Shown here: positions 18,373-27,888 of the stretch, in pieces
Layout of the letters: every line of letters starts with the position of its first letter
Numbering within the stretch: position 1 is the first letter of the stretch
NCBI GenBank assembly: GCA_025210235.1
Contig: JAOASG010000002.1
Coordinates: 1-64,000 of the forward strand
Origin: Vallitalea sp.
Lineage (GTDB): Bacteria; Bacillota; Clostridia; Lachnospirales; Vallitaleaceae
Reading direction: 5' to 3'
Length of the DNA: 64,000 nucleotides
The notes under the pieces: model-generated
The model's database searches: none
Told to the model about the DNA's origin: nothing
What the model saw: the letters and a program-made list of their open reading frames with translations, nothing else
Made by a program: the position numbers and the translations under genes

Positions 18373-18882
18373 TTAATACCCTCCATATATTCATTTGTAG
18401 TTTTAAAACTTAACCATCACTAATATATATATTATTTTAACATAACTTATACCAATAAAAAATAATTTAAAAATAGTGATAGAAACATAATATTATTATT
18501 CATTTTTTACTTCAATATGGTAATCATTTAATATACTAATTTATAGCTAATTATGCTATCATAAAAATACAACCAATAATTATGCAAATTAACTAAAAAC
18601 TTTTTTATGAATGGTTTTATATTTTATCTTTCATTGTATTGAATTGTCTAAAAATTTATGTTATACTATTTCTAATCTAAATTAAACTATATTAACAAAG
18701 CGACTATGTCGCGTTATTTCTGCAAGAAATATTGTTTCGTTAGGAAAGTTTCCTCAACGTAAATGAGAAGTTCCTATCTCATTTACTTAATTAATATAAC
18801 TTTCTTATAAGAGAACAAAGCGACTACGTCGCGTTATTCCTGTTAAGGATTATATATAGCTAATATTTAAGGAGGCAATGAT
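18373..18882. other. Intergenic region upstream of gltBD
   Basis: About 510 bases between divergent genes. 18373-18690 is AT-rich without a recognisable motif. 18694-18845 holds a family A repeat with two GCGAC hairpins, so it would be part of any gltB leader starting upstream of it. A clear sigma-A promoter could not be fixed by eye. Confidence 0.5.
18694..18845. repeat. Dispersed GCGAC-hairpin repeat, family A copy 2
   Basis: A ~120-base unit starts AACAAAGCGACTATGTCGCGTTATT (18694) and contains AAATATTGT, AAATGAGAA, TTCCTATCTCATTTACTTAATTA and CTTTCTTATAAGAG. The head of the unit then repeats at 18814 (AACAAAGCGACTACGTCGCG). Each head can fold as a GCGAC/GTCGC hairpin with a 3-base loop. 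It lies just ahead of gltB on the plus strand. Related copies are at 4540-4770 and, partial, at 45911-45958. Confidence 0.65.
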
Positions 18883-21800
18883 ATGAACAACTCTTATGGT
18901 TTACCGAAGAAGCAAGGACTATATGACCCTCAATTTGAAAAAGATAATTGCGGAGTTGGTTTTGTAGCTCATATAAAAGGTAAGAAATCTCATTCTATTA
19001 TTGAACAAGGATTAGAATTATTAGTCAACCTAACTCATCGTGGTGCAGTAGGTTCAGATCCTGATTCTGGAGATGGTGCAGGTATCTTAATGCAAATACC
19101 TCATGAATTTCTTAAAAAGGAAGCTGAAAAATTAGGTTATATTTTACCAGAAGAAGGACAATATGGAGTTGGTATGGTTTTTCTACCTCAAGAACCCCAT
19201 GCAAGATATTTTTGTGAAGGTGTTTTTGAAAAATACCTTGCAAAGGAAAATCTTGAATTAATTGGATGGAGAAACGTCCCTATAAATGAAAGAGCTTGTG
19301 GTTTAACAGCAAGAGGAACAATACCTATGGTTCATCAAATATTTATTAAAAGAGGTAATTTATCCCCTTCTGAATTTGAAACAAAATTATATATTGTAAG
19401 AAAACTTGTTGAAGATGCTATTAGAAAAGCTTCTCATGATTATACAGAAGCATTTTACATCTGTAGTTTATCAAGTAAAACAATGATTTATAAAGGTCAA
19501 TTGCTTGCTAGACAAATACCAGAATTTTATCCAGAGTTATCTGATTCTTCAATTGTTAGTGCAATAGCTTTAGTTCACCAAAGATATAGTACTAATACTT
19601 TTCCATCTTGGGATAGAGCACAACCATTTCGCTATTTAGCTCATAATGGTGAAATTAATACTCTTAGAGGAAATGTAAATTGGATGAATGCTAGAGAAGG
19701 AATCTTAAAATCTGACGCTTTAGGTGAAGACATTAAAAAATTATTTCCTATTATAACTCCAAACGGTTCAGATTCAATGAATTTAGATAATGCATTAGAA
19801 CTACTAGTTGCTAGTGGAAAACCGTTATCACATGCAATATCTATGTTAATTCCAGAAGCATGGCAAGAACATGAGACTATGGATAAAGATAAAAAAGCTT
19901 TTTATGAATATCATGCAAAGCTTATGGAACCATGGGACGGCCCAGCTGGTATTGCTTTTACAGATGGAATTCAAATTGGTGCAACACTTGATCGTAACGG
20001 ACTTCGTCCAGCAAGATATTTAGTAACTGATGATGATTTAGTTGTTATGGCATCTGAAACAGGTGTACTTCCATTTGAATCTGGTTCAATTATAAAAAAA
20101 GGTAGACTTGAACCTGGAAAAATGTTTTTAATTGATACTAACGAAGGAAGAATTATATCTGATGATGAAATAAAAAAAGGCTTATCCAGTCAAAATCCAT
20201 ATGCAGATTGGATTAATAAAAATAAATTAACACTTGAAGATATACCTATACCTCATGAACCAGCAGTTTTAAGTGATGATCAACTTTTAAGAATACAAAA
20301 AGTTTTTGGATATACAGAGGAAGAATTAAAACAGATTATTGCTCCAATGGGTAATCTTGGAAAAGAAGCTATTAGTTCTATGGGTAATGATACAGCTTTA
20401 GCAGTATTATCTGACGAACCTCAATTACTAACTAATTATTTTAAGCAATTGTTTGCTCAAGTAACTAACCCACCAATTGATCCTATTCGTGAAAAGCTTG
20501 TAATGTCACTAAAACAATTTATTGGATACAAAGGAAATATTCTAAATAAATTTAATAACAAAAAAAATATTAACTTTTTAGAGCTTGAACAGCCTATTCT
20601 TGATAATGGAAACTTTGAAAAAATCCGTCATATTCATCACAAAGATTTTAGAGCTGTCAAAATCCCTATTATTTTCCCAGTTTCTAAGGAAGGTGAAGGC
20701 TTAGAAGAAGCTCTTAATTCTCTTAACGAACGTGTTATTAGTAATATTAAAGAAGGATATAATGTTATTATTTTAAGTGATCGTAACATTGATAAATATA
20801 ACGCTCCAATACCTAGTTTACTCGCAACATCAAGTGTACATCATTATCTTATTAAGCAAAAAATGAGAACTAAAGTAGATATAATTGTTGAAACTGGTGA
20901 CGCTAGAGATGTTATGCATATGGCATTGTTAATTGGATATGGTGCTACTGCTATTAATCCTTATGTTGCTCTTGATACTATTCAACATTTAGTTAAAAAC
21001 AAATTATATATTACTGAAGATATTACATATGAAGAAGCTTATAATAATTATAAGAAAGCGTTAGGTAATGGATTATTAAAGATATTATCAAAGATGGGAA
21101 TTGGGACTCTTCAAAGCTACCATGGTGCTCAGATTTTTGAAGCTGTTGGTATTAGTAGCAAAGTTATTAATAAATACTTCCCTGGTACTCCATCAAGAAT
21201 TGAAGGAATCGGTCTTGATGTAATTGCAAAAGAAGTTATTATGAGACATAAAGCTGCTTTTAATTCATTAAGAAATCCTTATCAAAACTTGCTTGAAGGT
21301 GGAATTTATCATTGGAGAAAAAAATCAGAAGCTCATTTATTTAATCCTGAAACAATAAGTAAATTACAGCAGTCATGTAGAACTGGTAATTATGAATTAT
21401 ATAAAGAATATGCGAATCTAATAAATGATCAGAGCGAAAAGTTATGTACTATTAGAAGTATGTTTGATTTTAATACTATGGGTAGCATACCTCTAAGTGA
21501 AGTTGAACCAGTTGAAAATATAGTTAAGCGTTTTGCTACTGGAGCTATGTCATTTGGTTCTCTAAGTAAAGAAGTACATGAAACATTAGCTCTTGCTATG
21601 AATAAAATAGGTGGCAAATCTAATTCTGGTGAAGGTGGAGAAGATCCAGCTAGATTTATAAAAGATAAAGATGGAAACTCTAGAAATAGTGCTATTAAAC
21701 AAGTAGCATCTGGACGTTTTGGAGTAACTACAGAATATCTTGTTAACGCCGAAGAAATACAAATAAAAATGGCTCAAGGAGCAAAACCAGGAGAAGGTGG

Positions 21801-23421
21801 TCATTTACCAGGACATAAAGTATCAGATGCAATTGCAAAAGTACGTCACTCAACACCAGGTATTGACTTAATTTCACCTCCACCTCATCATGATATTTAT
21901 TCAATTGAGGATCTTGCTCAATTAATTTATGACCTAAAAAATGTTAATGAAGATGCAAGAATAAACGTTAAGCTTGTTTCAGAAGTTGGTGTTGGTACAG
22001 TTGCAGCCGGTGTAGCAAAAGCTCATGCAGATGTTGTACTTGTATCTGGACATGATGGTGGTACAGGGGCATCTCCTGCAAGTTCCATCAAATATGCAGG
22101 TCTACCTTGGGAACTAGGTCTTGCTGAAACTCAACAAACTCTATTGATGAATGACCTTCGTAGTCGTATTGTTGTTCAAACAGATGGTCAATTAAAAACA
22201 GGTAGAGATGTTGCAATAGCTGCATTACTTGGTGCAGAAGAATTTGGATTCGCTACAGCTGCATTAGTAGTAAGTGGATGTATAATGATGAGAAAATGTC
22301 AAAAAAATACATGTCCAGTAGGAGTTGCTACTCAAGATCCTGAACTACGTAAACATTTTAAAGGAAAGCCTGAACACCTTATTAACTTCTTCACTTTCTT
22401 AGCTAGTGAACTTAGAGAATATATGGCAAAAATGGGCTTTAGAACTGTTGACGAAATGGTTGGAAGAGTAGATATGTTAAAACCTAATGACGCAAGAATG
22501 CACTGGAAAGCTAAATCAATAGATTTTAACTCAATTATATATAGACCAGAACTTCCATCAAGAATACAACCTAGATGTATGAAAGAACAAGAACATGGTC
22601 TAGAAGATATATTTGATAGAACTTTAATAAAAGATGCAAAAGAAGCTTTAGAATCCCGTGGCAAAGTATATAAAGAGTATCCTATTAAAAATATCCATAG
22701 AACTGTTGGCACAATGTTAGCAGGAATGGTAGCTAAAAAATATAGTAAAGATAATTTATTAGAAGATACTATTCACTATAAATTTAATGGATCAGCGGGT
22801 CAAAGCTTTGGAGCTTTTGCTACGACTGGTATGACATTAGAACTTGAGGGAGATTGTAACGACTACTTAGGAAAAGGTTTATCTGGTGGTAAAATTATAG
22901 TATACCCTAACAAAGAATCTAATTTTAAAGCTAATGAAAATATAATAGTTGGTAATACATTATTATACGGAGCAACAGAAGGCGAAGTTTATATTAATGG
23001 TATTGCAGGGGAACGTTTTGGTGTAAGAAATTCAGGTGCTACTGCTGTAGTTGAAGGTGTTGGAGATCATGGTTGTGAATATATGACTGGTGGTATTGCA
23101 GTTATTATTGGTTCTACCGGCCGTAACTTTGGTGCTGGTATGAGTGGTGGTATTGCTTATGTTCTTGATGAAATTGGTGATTTTGAAGAAAATAGATGTA
23201 ATTATCAATTAGTTGTAACAGAAAAAATCGAAGATGAATATGATATAAATACTATAAAAACTTTATTAGAAAAACATGCTGCTTATACTAATAGCGAAAA
23301 AGCAAAAGAAATACTAGATAATTTTGACAGTTATATCGATAAATTTATTAGAGTAATTTCTCCTGCATATAAAGAAGTATTAGCCAAAAGGAAGCAGCAA
23401 CAAACCAAGGAGGTGTGCTAA
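18883..23421 (+). CDS. gltB: Glutamate synthase large subunit
   Basis: Large subunit of glutamate synthase, 1512 aa, converting glutamine and 2-oxoglutarate to two glutamates in ammonium assimilation. The class II amidotransferase domain begins after a 22-residue propeptide; Cys23 (DNCGVGF) becomes the N-terminal nucleophile. The central domain follows. The FMN synthase domain (about 830-1190) contains GEGGEDPARF and the [3Fe-4S] cysteines Cys1133, Cys1139 and Cys1144 (CX5CX4C). The GXG beta-helix domain (about 1270-1490) has repeated GG motifs. AGGAGG stands seven bases before the ATG. It forms an operon with gltD, whose start is two bases after its stop. Confidence 0.97.
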   Translation: MNNSYGLPKKQGLYDPQFEKDNCGVGFVAHIKGKKSHSIIEQGLELLVNLTHRGAVGSDPDSGDGAGILMQIPHEFLKKEAEKLGYILPEEGQYGVGMVFLPQEPHARYFCEGVFEKYLAKENLELIGWRNVPINERACGLTARGTIPMVHQIFIKRGNLSPSEFETKLYIVRKLVEDAIRKASHDYTEAFYICSLSSKTMIYKGQLLARQIPEFYPELSDSSIVSAIALVHQRYSTNTFPSWDRAQPFRYLAHNGEINTLRGNVNWMNAREGILKSDALGEDIKKLFPIITPNGSDSMNLDNALELLVASGKPLSHAISMLIPEAWQEHETMDKDKKAFYEYHAKLMEPWDGPAGIAFTDGIQIGATLDRNGLRPARYLVTDDDLVVMASETGVLPFESGSIIKKGRLEPGKMFLIDTNEGRIISDDEIKKGLSSQNPYADWINKNKLTLEDIPIPHEPAVLSDDQLLRIQKVFGYTEEELKQIIAPMGNLGKEAISSMGNDTALAVLSDEPQLLTNYFKQLFAQVTNPPIDPIREKLVMSLKQFIGYKGNILNKFNNKKNINFLELEQPILDNGNFEKIRHIHHKDFRAVKIPIIFPVSKEGEGLEEALNSLNERVISNIKEGYNVIILSDRNIDKYNAPIPSLLATSSVHHYLIKQKMRTKVDIIVETGDARDVMHMALLIGYGATAINPYVALDTIQHLVKNKLYITEDITYEEAYNNYKKALGNGLLKILSKMGIGTLQSYHGAQIFEAVGISSKVINKYFPGTPSRIEGIGLDVIAKEVIMRHKAAFNSLRNPYQNLLEGGIYHWRKKSEAHLFNPETISKLQQSCRTGNYELYKEYANLINDQSEKLCTIRSMFDFNTMGSIPLSEVEPVENIVKRFATGAMSFGSLSKEVHETLALAMNKIGGKSNSGEGGEDPARFIKDKDGNSRNSAIKQVASGRFGVTTEYLVNAEEIQIKMAQGAKPGEGGHLPGHKVSDAIAKVRHSTPGIDLISPPPHHDIYSIEDLAQLIYDLKNVNEDARINVKLVSEVGVGTVAAGVAKAHADVVLVSGHDGGTGASPASSIKYAGLPWELGLAETQQTLLMNDLRSRIVVQTDGQLKTGRDVAIAALLGAEEFGFATAALVVSGCIMMRKCQKNTCPVGVATQDPELRKHFKGKPEHLINFFTFLASELREYMAKMGFRTVDEMVGRVDMLKPNDARMHWKAKSIDFNSIIYRPELPSRIQPRCMKEQEHGLEDIFDRTLIKDAKEALESRGKVYKEYPIKNIHRTVGTMLAGMVAKKYSKDNLLEDTIHYKFNGSAGQSFGAFATTGMTLELEGDCNDYLGKGLSGGKIIVYPNKESNFKANENIIVGNTLLYGATEGEVYINGIAGERFGVRNSGATAVVEGVGDHGCEYMTGGIAVIIGSTGRNFGAGMSGGIAYVLDEIGDFEENRCNYQLVVTEKIEDEYDINTIKTLLEKHAAYTNSEKAKEILDNFDSYIDKFIRVISPAYKEVLAKRKQQQTKEVC

Positions 23422-23423
23422 TA

Positions 23424-24887
23424 ATGGGAAAACCAACTGGATTTAAAGAATTTGAAAGAAAAGTAGGAAGTTATAAACCTGAACTTAATAGAATTACTAA
23501 TTTTGAAGATATATATGTACCATTAGATAAAGAAGAGATTAAAATTCAGGCATCTCGATGTATGGATTGTGGCGTACCCTTTTGTAGTTACAACTGTCCA
23601 CTTGGTAATGTAATTCCTGATTATAATGATTTAATATATAATAACCAATGGGATAAAGCACTTGAAGTTCTTCATACAACAAATAATTTCCCAGAATTTA
23701 CTGGTAAAATATGTCCAGCATTATGTGAATCTGGATGTGTACTAGGAATTAATCAAGAACCTATTACTTGTAAACAGATTGAGCTTGCGTTAATTGAAAG
23801 AGGATGGGAAATGGGACTAGTAAAACCCCAACCACCTGCTGTATATACTGGTAAGAAAATCGCAATTATAGGGTCAGGTCCTTCAGGCCTTGCAGCTGCT
23901 CAACAATTAGCACGTGTTGGTCATACAGTAACTGTATTTGAACGTGCTGATGCTATTGGAGGTTGTCTACGATATGGTATTCCTGATTATAAACTTCCTC
24001 AACTCTACATTGATAGAAGAGTTCAACAAATGGAAGAAGAAGGAGTTATATTCAAAACAAATACTAATATAGGAGTAGATATAAGTGTTGCCGAGTTAAA
24101 AGATAAATTTGATATTATATGTCTTACTGGTGGGTCTACAACCCCAAGAGATTTAGCTGTATCTGGTAGAGACCTCGATGGAATTCACTTTGCTATGGAC
24201 TTCTTACCACAAGCTAATAAACGAAATGCAGGTAAAGAAATTCCAGAATCAAAGGCAATAACAGCAAAAGGTAAAAAAGTTATTGTTATTGGTGGTGGTG
24301 ATACTGGCTCTGATTGTGTTGGTACTTCTATTCGTCAAGGAGCTACTGATGTTATTCAACTTGAATTATTAGATGCACCACCTACTACAAGATTAGAAAA
24401 TCAACCTTGGCCTGTATATCCTATGATTTTAAGAACATCTACTTCCCATAAAGAAGCTATGGCAAAATATGGCAAAGATATTAGAAATTATAGTATAGCA
24501 ACAAAGTCTTTTGAAGGTGAAAACGGTAAAGTAACTAAGATTAATTGCATTAAACTTGAATGGCAAACTGATGAAAACGGAAGAAAAACAATGAAAGAAA
24601 TTGAAGGAAGTGAATTCCAACTAGAAGCAGATTTAGTACTATTTGCAATGGGATTCTTACATCCACAACATAAAGGTATGTTAGAAGACTTAGGAGTCGA
24701 ATATGATAGTCGTGGTAATGTTTTATCTGATAAAGATTATATGACCAACGTACCAAATGTTTTCACTGCCGGTGATATGAGAAGAGGCCAGTCTTTAGTA
24801 GTTCATGCTATTGCTGACGGCAGAAAACTTGCTAAATCAGTAGATGAACACCTTATGGGTACTACCTATTTAAGAAGCTCATTATAA
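23424..24887 (+). CDS. gltD: Glutamate synthase small subunit
   Basis: FAD- and [4Fe-4S]-containing small subunit, 487 aa, passing electrons from NAD(P)H to GltB. The N-terminal cysteine clusters are CMDCGVPFCSYNCPLGN and CPALCESGCVLG. The FAD-binding motif is GSGPSGLAAA and the NAD(P)H-binding motif GGGDTGSDC; the C-terminal FAD motif is FTAGDMRRGQSLVVHAI. The start is ATG 23424, with AGGAGGTG eight bases upstream; the GTG at 23415 lies inside the ribosome site. Completes the gltBD operon, closed by the terminator at 24903-24950. Confidence 0.96.
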   Translation: MGKPTGFKEFERKVGSYKPELNRITNFEDIYVPLDKEEIKIQASRCMDCGVPFCSYNCPLGNVIPDYNDLIYNNQWDKALEVLHTTNNFPEFTGKICPALCESGCVLGINQEPITCKQIELALIERGWEMGLVKPQPPAVYTGKKIAIIGSGPSGLAAAQQLARVGHTVTVFERADAIGGCLRYGIPDYKLPQLYIDRRVQQMEEEGVIFKTNTNIGVDISVAELKDKFDIICLTGGSTTPRDLAVSGRDLDGIHFAMDFLPQANKRNAGKEIPESKAITAKGKKVIVIGGGDTGSDCVGTSIRQGATDVIQLELLDAPPTTRLENQPWPVYPMILRTSTSHKEAMAKYGKDIRNYSIATKSFEGENGKVTKINCIKLEWQTDENGRKTMKEIEGSEFQLEADLVLFAMGFLHPQHKGMLEDLGVEYDSRGNVLSDKDYMTNVPNVFTAGDMRRGQSLVVHAIADGRKLAKSVDEHLMGTTYLRSSL

Positions 24888-24902
24888 TATTAAAAAATCT
24901 AG

Positions 24903-24950
24903 AAAAGCAACTATAGCTTAGATGTGATATTTATGCTATAAGTTGCTTTT
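24903..24950 (+). terminator. Terminator of gltBD
   Basis: AAAAGCAACT-ATAGC stem (24903-24917 with 24935-24950, one bulge) followed by a run of T (to 24954) on the plus strand. Confidence 0.85.
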
Positions 24951-24954
24951 TTTT

Positions 24955-25040
24955 AGAGCCACGGACGGCGAGCTCAGCTGTTTAAACACGGACGTTTAAT
25001 CTGCTGACGGAATATTACCCTATACCATCTCCGCGGAAGC
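24955..25040. other. GC-rich intergenic island with imperfect hairpin
   Basis: Between the convergent gltD and murE genes lies ~85 bases of near 50% GC in a very AT-rich genome. It includes ACGGACGGCGAGCTC, an imperfect hairpin CAGC..TTAAAC/GTTTAA..GCTG (24975-25006) and CTCCGCGG. No reading frame is present. It could be an inserted palindromic repeat or a structured RNA; nothing in it is recognised. Confidence 0.45.
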
Positions 25041-25041
25041 C

Positions 25042-26508
25042 TTATATAGTTTCTCTAATAAAATAATCCTCTACTATTTGTGCATCATTAAAGTACACAG
25101 ATAAACCCTTAATTAATTGATAATTTTCATGGCCTTTACCCGCAATAACTACTGCATCACCTTCATTAGCCATATTTAGAGCTTTGTATATAGCTTCTTT
25201 TCTATCTGATATTATCTCATAACAACTTCTATTATCTATAAAACCTTTTTCAATATCTCCTATAATAGATAAAGGTTCCTCATCTCTTGGATTATCTGTA
25301 GTAATAATAGAATAATCTGCATACCTACTTGCTATTTTTCCCATAATAGGTCTTTTATTTTTATCTCGATTTCCTCCACAACCAAAAACTACAATCAACC
25401 TTCCTTTCGAAGATATCTTCCTAGCTGATATTAATATATTCTTTAATCCATCTGGAGAATGAGCATAATCAACTATAGTAAGTATTCCTTTCCTATTTGG
25501 TATTAATTCAAACCTACCAGGAATGTAATAAACGTTATCTATACCTCTTATTATATCATCTAACTCAAATCCTAATAGATAACACCCACTTATTGCAGCT
25601 AAAGAATTATATACACTAAACTCTCCAGATATATTTAATCTAACTTCTTTTTCAATTCCTTTATGGATCAATGTATAAATTACACCATCACTAGAATATG
25701 TGATATTTTTTGCCATGAAATCGGCATTATGATATATACCAAATGTAGTTACCTGACAATTAGAATTAAGTCTTATTTCTTCACCAACCGGATCATCTCT
25801 ATTGACAATACCTTTTTTACACATATTAAATAATTTCATCTTAGCCTTTTTATATGCTTCCATAGTACCATGTTCATCTAAATGATCTTCTGATAAATTT
25901 GTAAATATACCTATATCAAAATCGCATCCTTCTACTCTATCTTTCGCTAATGCAATAGACGTTACCTCCATTATCGCATACTCAACTTTTTGGGAAATCA
26001 TTTCAGTAAATGAACTTTGTAATTCCATTGAATCAGGAGTTGTAGGATTAAACTTAATTGTATTTAGCTTAGAAGGTCCTACAGCATTTTTAATGGTACC
26101 AATAATTCCTGTTCTTTTACCTAAATACTCAATTATACCTTCCATAAAAAATGTAGTACTTGTTTTTCCATTAGTTCCAGTAATACCAACAAGTTTTAAA
26201 TGTTTTGATGGTTCTCCATAAAAACGATTAGCTAATATAGCCATTACTTTCCTTGAATTTTTCACTTTAACTACGGTAATATCTTCTGGAATATTAGGTA
26301 CTTCATGTTGAAGAACAATTGCTTTAGACCCCTTATTTATTGCTTCTAATATAAAATCATGACGGTCTACATTTTTATTTTCAACCGCAATAAATATAGA
26401 ATTTGGTGCTATTCTTCTTGAATCCCAACATAAGTGTTTTATTTCTATAGTAATATCTCCTTGAACAACTTCATAAGTTAATTGTTTAAGTAAATCATTT
26501 AGTTTCAT
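25042..26508 (-). CDS. murE: UDP-MurNAc-tripeptide synthetase (DAP-adding)
   Basis: Mur ligase of 488 aa adding the third amino acid to UDP-MurNAc-L-Ala-D-Glu during peptidoglycan synthesis. The N-terminal uridine-binding domain has DSRRIAPNSIF. The ATP-binding P-loop is GITGTNGKTST; the carbamoylated-lysine region lies in the central domain. The C-terminal DNPRDEEP motif is typical of meso-diaminopimelate rather than lysine specificity, and AGKGHE is conserved. I place the start at ATG 26508; the in-frame ATG at 26520 directly abuts the AAAGGA site. It is a single gene away from the usual mur/fts cluster, so it may be a second murE copy. Confidence 0.9.
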   Translation of the reverse strand: MKLNDLLKQLTYEVVQGDITIEIKHLCWDSRRIAPNSIFIAVENKNVDRHDFILEAINKGSKAIVLQHEVPNIPEDITVVKVKNSRKVMAILANRFYGEPSKHLKLVGITGTNGKTSTTFFMEGIIEYLGKRTGIIGTIKNAVGPSKLNTIKFNPTTPDSMELQSSFTEMISQKVEYAIMEVTSIALAKDRVEGCDFDIGIFTNLSEDHLDEHGTMEAYKKAKMKLFNMCKKGIVNRDDPVGEEIRLNSNCQVTTFGIYHNADFMAKNITYSSDGVIYTLIHKGIEKEVRLNISGEFSVYNSLAAISGCYLLGFELDDIIRGIDNVYYIPGRFELIPNRKGILTIVDYAHSPDGLKNILISARKISSKGRLIVVFGCGGNRDKNKRPIMGKIASRYADYSIITTDNPRDEEPLSIIGDIEKGFIDNRSCYEIISDRKEAIYKALNMANEGDAVVIAGKGHENYQLIKGLSVYFNDAQIVEDYFIRETI

Positions 26509-26580
26509 TATACAAATCATTCCTTTCGGTAAATAAGTAAAATACTTCTAATATCAGTATATCATTACTTTTTACAATTT

Positions 26581-26623
26581 ATATTGCATTTAATGTTAAA
26601 TATATTGCAAAAAATGTTATAAT
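26581..26623 (+). promoter_or_regulatory. Direct-repeat operator and -10 box of the AraC-type gene
   Basis: Two near-identical half sites ATATTGCAnnnAATGTTA lie at 26581-26598 and 26602-26619, 21 bp apart (two helical turns), as AraC-family proteins often bind. A perfect TATAAT lies at 26618-26623 with a poor -35 box, as expected for an activated promoter. Autoregulation is inferred. Confidence 0.5.
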
Positions 26624-26652
26624 ATAAATATATGATAATGGAGGCAAATATT

Positions 26653-27516
26653 ATGAGTGAATTTGATAATGAAAATAAAAGAGGTTATCTTAAAGAAGAA
26701 TTTAGATTTTTTCATCTTAAAGAGCAAAAGACAGATTCATTTTCTCTTCACTATCATACCTTTAATAAAATAGTTATATTTATAAAAGGTGATGTAACCT
26801 ATTTGATAGAAGGAAAACATTACAAATTAAAACCATGGGATATTATACTAGTCTCAAAAAATCAAATACATATGCCTATCATTAATCCAACCAAAACTTA
26901 CGAACGATTTATTCTTTGGATTAATGATGAGTTCTTGCAAAAAGACACTTCAGAAAGCTTTGATTTACTTTCATGTTTTCATATGACTTCTAATAATAAT
27001 CATTTGCTTCGCTTAACTAATAATAATTTAGAACTTATCAAATATCGTATTTACGCTTTAAAAGATTCTATGACAGATAATTATCTTGGACACTATACTA
27101 TAAAAAAATGTCTATTCCTTCAATTAATTGTAGTAATTAATCGATTTTTTATTGGTAATGGAAAAATAGACAATACTGTCGATGTAGTATATGATAAAAG
27201 AATAGAAAGTTTACTTAAATATATTAACAATAATCTTGAAAGTGATTTATCCATTGATACTTTAAGTAAAATAGTATTTTTAAATAAGTATTATTTAATG
27301 CATCTATTTAAAGAACAAATTGGTTATCCTATCCATAAATATATTCAAGAAAAAAGGTTGATTAAATCATGCATACTTATAAAACAAGGTATTTTACTAT
27401 CACAAGTATGTTTAGACTGTGGTTTTGGAGATTATTCTACTTTTGTACGCACATTCAAAAAAAAATATGGCTTGCCTCCAAAAGATTATTTAAAATCAAT
27501 TAACCAATGGTTATAA
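26653..27516 (+). CDS. AraC-family transcriptional regulator with cupin domain
   Basis: Regulator of 287 aa. The N-terminal half is a cupin-type ligand domain (FSLHYHTFNKIVIFIKG, then LKPWDIILVSKNQIHMP), with the His residues usual for this fold. The C-terminal ~100 residues hold two helix-turn-helix motifs of the AraC type (LSIDTLSKIVFLNKYYLMHLF and LSQVCLDCGFGDYSTFVRTF, ending KKYGLPPKDY). Start at ATG 26653 is set by GGAGGC seven bases upstream; earlier ATGs at 26632 and 26638 lie before the ribosome site. Ligand and targets are unknown; it is divergent from murE but is not clearly related to it. Confidence 0.88.
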   Translation: MSEFDNENKRGYLKEEFRFFHLKEQKTDSFSLHYHTFNKIVIFIKGDVTYLIEGKHYKLKPWDIILVSKNQIHMPIINPTKTYERFILWINDEFLQKDTSESFDLLSCFHMTSNNNHLLRLTNNNLELIKYRIYALKDSMTDNYLGHYTIKKCLFLQLIVVINRFFIGNGKIDNTVDVVYDKRIESLLKYINNNLESDLSIDTLSKIVFLNKYYLMHLFKEQIGYPIHKYIQEKRLIKSCILIKQGILLSQVCLDCGFGDYSTFVRTFKKKYGLPPKDYLKSINQWL

Positions 27517-27642
27517 AGTTAATTTATAAAAAGATAAAAGATATATGCTTAATTATAAAAATATAATTTGACATTTATCGCATAATATGATAGTCTATAC
27601 AAGTAAAGAATTACAAATAATTTTATTTCGGAGGATGTTTGA

Positions 27643-27843
27643 ATGAAAACAGGTATCGTAAAATGGTTTAACAGTGAAAAAGGATTTGGATTCATTTGTG
27701 TTGAAGGTGAAGATGATGTATTTGTACATTTTTCTGCAATTCAAGGTGATGGATTTAAAACTCTAGAAGAAGGCCAAAAAGTTGAATTCGAAGTTGTCGA
27801 AGGCGCTAGAGGACCTCAAGCAGAGAATGTAGTTAAGCTATAA
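27643..27843 (+). CDS. Cold-shock protein (CspA/CspB family)
   Basis: Single-stranded nucleic-acid-binding OB-fold protein, 66 aa, full length for the family. RNP1 KGFGFIC and RNP2 VFVHFS are present, starting [14 protein letters not shown]. It acts as an RNA chaperone in the cytoplasm. GGAGG is eight bases before the ATG. A TTGACA at 27568-27573 may be its -35 box, but no clean -10 box stands at the right distance. A bidirectional terminator follows. Confidence 0.95.
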   Translation: MKTGIVKWFNSEKGFGFICVEGEDDVFVHFSAIQGDGFKTLEEGQKVEFEVVEGARGPQAENVVKL

Positions 27844-27853
27844 TAAATGTTTG

Positions 27854-27888
27854 AAAAAGAAGGTATTATATACCTTCTTTTTTTATGC
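27854..27888. terminator. Shared bidirectional terminator (csp and DUF1667 gene)
   Basis: Stem AAAAAGAAGGTAT/ATACCTTCTTTTT with T runs on both strands. The stop codon of the convergent DUF1667 gene (27866-27868) lies inside the hairpin, so one element serves both transcripts. Confidence 0.85.

Noticed and set aside
22332..22712. 126-codon minus-strand frame inside gltB
   Set aside because: Antisense to a fully conserved part of gltB; no independent signals.
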